Shown: piece after piece, positions 12,336 through 15,585 of the stretch
Layout of the letters: the number at the start of each line of letters is the position of its first letter
How positions within the stretch are numbered: the stretch's first letter is position 1
NCBI GenBank assembly: GCA_903873565.1
Contig: CAIQOY010000250.1
Span: forward strand, 1-15,585
Direction of reading: 5' to 3'
Length of the DNA: 15,585 nucleotides
DNA from: an uncultured Actinomycetes bacterium
GTDB lineage: Bacteria > Actinomycetota > Thermoleophilia > Gaiellales > F1-60-MAGs149
Program-made: the position numbers and the translations under genes
Notes under the pieces: generated by a model
Database searches by the model: none
Told to the model about the DNA's origin: nothing
Seen by the model: only the letters and a program-made list of their open reading frames with translations

Positions 12336-13961
12336 ATGACGGAGCTCCGCCAGACGGCCGCGTGGCAGGCGCTCGAGGCGCACCACGCCGCGATCGCGCC
12401 CCGCCACCTGCGCGAGCTGTTCGCCGAGGATCCGACGCGCGGCGAGACCATGGTGGCCGAGGGCGCCGGGCTCTACCTCGACTACGCCAAGCACCGCATC
12501 ACCGCGGAGACGGTCGGCCTGCTCGTCGCCCTCGCCGAGGAGCGCGGGCTCGCGGAGCGGATCGAGGCGATGTTCACGGGCGCGCACATCAACGTCTCCG
12601 AGGACCGCGCCGTCCTGCACACCGCGCTCCGGCTGCCGCGGGAGGCCGAGCTGGTCGTCGACGGCCAGGACGTCGTCCATGACGTGCACGAGGTGCTTGA
12701 CCGGATGGCCGGCTTCGCGGAGCGCATCCGCTCCGGCGACTGGACGGGCCACACCGGCCGGCCGATCCGCGCCGTCGTCAACATCGGGATCGGCGGCTCC
12801 GACCTCGGGCCCGTGATGGCCTACGAGGCGCTGCGCCACTACGCGACCCGCGACATCGCGTTCCGCTTCGTCTCCAACGTCGACGCCACCGACTTCGCCG
12901 AGGCCGTCCGCGACCTCGACCCGGCGGAGACCCTGTTCATCGTGGCCTCGAAGACCTTCGGGACGCTCGAGACGATGACGAACGCGCAGACCGCGCGGCA
13001 GTGGGCGCTCGACGCGCTCGGCGACGAGGCCGCGATCGCCAGCCACTTCGTCGCCGTCTCCACGAACGCCGAGCGGGTCGCGGCCTTCGGCATCGACACC
13101 GCCAACATGTTCGGCTTCTGGGACTGGGTCGGCGGCCGCTACTCGATGGACTCGGCGATCGGCCTGTCCACGATGATCGCGATCGGGCCGGAGCGGTTCC
13201 GCGAGCTCCTGGCCGGCTTCCACGCCATGGACGTGCACTTCCGCACGACGCCCTTCGACCGCAACCTGCCCGTCCTGATGGGCCTGCTGGCGGTCTGGTA
13301 CCGCTGCTTCTTCGGCGTCCAGACGATCGGCGTGATGCCGTACGAGCAGTACCTCAAGCGCTTCCCCGCCTACCTCCAGCAGCTGACCATGGAGTCGAAC
13401 GGCAAGCACGTGACCCTGGCGGGCGAGCGCGTCGACTACGCCACGGGCCCGGTCTACTGGGGCGAGCCGGGCACCAACGGGCAGCACTCCTTCTACCAGC
13501 TGATCCACCAGGGGACGGTCCTGATCCCGCTCGACCTGATCGGGTTCGCCCAGCCCCTCAACCCGATCGGCGACCACCACGACCTCCTGATGAGCAACGT
13601 CTTCGCGCAGTCGGAGGCGCTCGCGTTCGGCAAGACGGAGGCCGAGGTGCGCGCGGAGGGCACGACGGAGGCCGTCGTCGAGCACCGCGTGATGGAGGGC
13701 AACCGCCCGACCAGCACGATCCTCGCGGAGCGGCTCACCCCGCACGCGCTCGGCACCCTCGTCGCGCTCTACGAGCACAGCGTCTTCACGCAGGGCGCGA
13801 TCTGGGGCATCGACTCGTTCGACCAGTGGGGGGTCGAGCTCGGCAAGGCCCTCGCCGTGAAGATCATCCCCGAGCTGACGGGTGCGGATGAGCCCGACCT
13901 GCAGCACGATTCCTCGACCAACACGCTGATCCGGCGCTACCGCGCCCTGAGGCGCGGCTAG
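12336..13961 (+). CDS. pgi: Glucose-6-phosphate isomerase
   Basis: The 541-residue protein is full length for the bacterial enzyme (about 545-550). It interconverts glucose 6-phosphate and fructose 6-phosphate in the cytoplasm. Phosphosugar-binding loops are visible at GIGGSDLGP (151-159) and SKTFGTLET (205-213). PROSITE-type signatures follow: WDWVGGRYSMDSAIG (262-276) and NGQHSFYQLIHQG (381-393). Catalytic residues by alignment to the Escherichia coli enzyme are Glu353 (MESNGK), His384 and Lys504 (ELGKALAVKI). ATG 12336 is the only start giving the expected N-terminus (RQTAAWQALEAH), and it sits 7 nt after TATCCT, so it is probably leaderless. gnd follows after 14 bp and pgl overlaps gnd, making a three-gene sugar-phosphate operon that links glycolysis to the oxidative pentose phosphate pathway. 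Confidence 0.98.
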   Translation: MTELRQTAAWQALEAHHAAIAPRHLRELFAEDPTRGETMVAEGAGLYLDYAKHRITAETVGLLVALAEERGLAERIEAMFTGAHINVSEDRAVLHTALRLPREAELVVDGQDVVHDVHEVLDRMAGFAERIRSGDWTGHTGRPIRAVVNIGIGGSDLGPVMAYEALRHYATRDIAFRFVSNVDATDFAEAVRDLDPAETLFIVASKTFGTLETMTNAQTARQWALDALGDEAAIASHFVAVSTNAERVAAFGIDTANMFGFWDWVGGRYSMDSAIGLSTMIAIGPERFRELLAGFHAMDVHFRTTPFDRNLPVLMGLLAVWYRCFFGVQTIGVMPYEQYLKRFPAYLQQLTMESNGKHVTLAGERVDYATGPVYWGEPGTNGQHSFYQLIHQGTVLIPLDLIGFAQPLNPIGDHHDLLMSNVFAQSEALAFGKTEAEVRAEGTTEAVVEHRVMEGNRPTSTILAERLTPHALGTLVALYEHSVFTQGAIWGIDSFDQWGVELGKALAVKIIPELTGADEPDLQHDSSTNTLIRRYRALRRG

Positions 13962-13975
13962 AAGCGGAGGCCCCG

Positions 13976-15003
<1,028 letters not shown>

Positions 15004-15004
<1 letters not shown>

Positions 15005-15585
15005 TGCGCCACGAGCTGGTGGTGCTCGACGATGCGGCCGCCGTCGCGCACGCCGCGGCCGAGCGGGTCGCCGGGCTCGCCGCCGCGGCGGTCGCCGCGC
15101 GCGGCGCGTTCTCCCTGGCCGTCTCCGGCGGGCGCTCGCCGTGGGCGATGTTCGCGGACCTCGCCGACCTCGACGTGCCCTGGGAGTCGGTCGAGATCTA
15201 CCAGGTCGACGAGCGCGTGGCCCCCGACGGCGACGAGCGCCGCAACGTCGTGCACCTGCTCGACAGCCTCGGGCCGCAGGTGCCGGTGCAGGTCCACCCG
15301 ATGCCGGTCACCGACGCCGACCTCGAGGCCGCAGCGCGGCGCTACGCGGGCGAGCTGCCGGTCACGCTCGACGTGATCCACCTCGGGCTCGGGCCGGACG
15401 GCCACACCGCGTCGCTGGTGCCCGACGACCCCGTCCTGGCGGTCGACGACCGGATGGTGGCGGTCACGGGGCACGAGTACCAGGGCACGCTGCGCATGAC
15501 CCTCACCTACCCGGCGCTGGCCCGCACGCGCCTGCTCCTGTGGCTCGTCACCGGCGAGGACAAGCGCGAGCCCCTGCAGCGCCTC
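15004..15585 (+). CDS. pgl: 6-phosphogluconolactonase, truncated by window end
   Basis: The first 194 residues are visible and the frame stays open to the right edge. The usual length is about 230-260. ATG 15004 overlaps the gnd stop in TGATG, so it is translationally coupled. Motifs of the DevB/glucosamine-6-phosphate isomerase fold are present: LAVSGGRSP (38-46, phosphate-binding loop), YQVDERVAP (66-74), and GLGPDGHTASL (128-138), which holds the catalytic histidine region. It hydrolyses 6-phosphogluconolactone to 6-phosphogluconate, the step just before Gnd. The glucose-6-phosphate dehydrogenase gene that makes the lactone is not between gnd and pgl and must lie outside the window. Confidence 0.96.

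Noticed and set aside
12213..13907. Long minus-strand frame opposite pgi
   Set aside because: It is an antisense shadow of a full-length pgi with all catalytic residues, and its translation shows no motif.

Overview
The window is a dense, very GC-rich stretch whose codons end almost always in G or C. It looks like a free-living high-GC actinobacterium. The protein repertoire, the TAnnnT promoters placed directly in front of start codons, and the short-form Gnd would fit Thermoleophilia (Solirubrobacterales-like), but that placement is inference, because no rRNA or marker gene is present. Eleven protein genes are supported, nine complete and two cut by the window edges. No tRNA, rRNA, CRISPR array, insertion sequence or phage gene was seen.

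Left block, plus strand (1-5491). The end of an amidohydrolase overlaps a small Rieske [2Fe-2S] ferredoxin-like gene by 4 bp. A CocE/NonD-type serine hydrolase follows. Next comes a secreted protein with seven delta-60 repeats (a probable seven-bladed beta-propeller) plus a fibronectin type III domain, then a standalone OsmC-like protein.

Middle block, minus strand (5496-10599). A histone-deacetylase-superfamily amidohydrolase and an S9 prolyl-oligopeptidase overlap by 8 bp and form an operon. Upstream of them lies an unrecognised secreted protein with seven cysteine pairs, probably another propeller. It is flanked by two low-coding-content spacers (8419-8669 and 10263-10599) rich in inverted repeats.

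Right block, plus strand (10600-15585). A DmpA/P1-family self-cleaving aminopeptidase is followed by an isochorismatase-fold cysteine hydrolase. Then comes central sugar-phosphate metabolism: pgi, gnd (short form) and the start of pgl. zwf, the expected partner, is not inside the window.

The clearest regulatory observation is that genes fall into two start classes. Five genes (906, minus 8418, 10600, 11725, 12336) have a TAnnnT -10-like hexamer ending 6-7 nt before the start codon and no Shine-Dalgarno, as expected for leaderless mRNAs. The others have a clear ribosome-binding site or are translationally coupled. In two cases the TAG stop codon of the upstream gene is itself the first three bases of the next gene's -10 element.

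Most of the window is ordinary chromosomal metabolism dominated by hydrolases. The candidates for novelty are the cysteine-paired secreted protein with its structured flanks and the stop-codon-embedded leaderless promoters. I do not see convincing evidence of a new multi-gene system.
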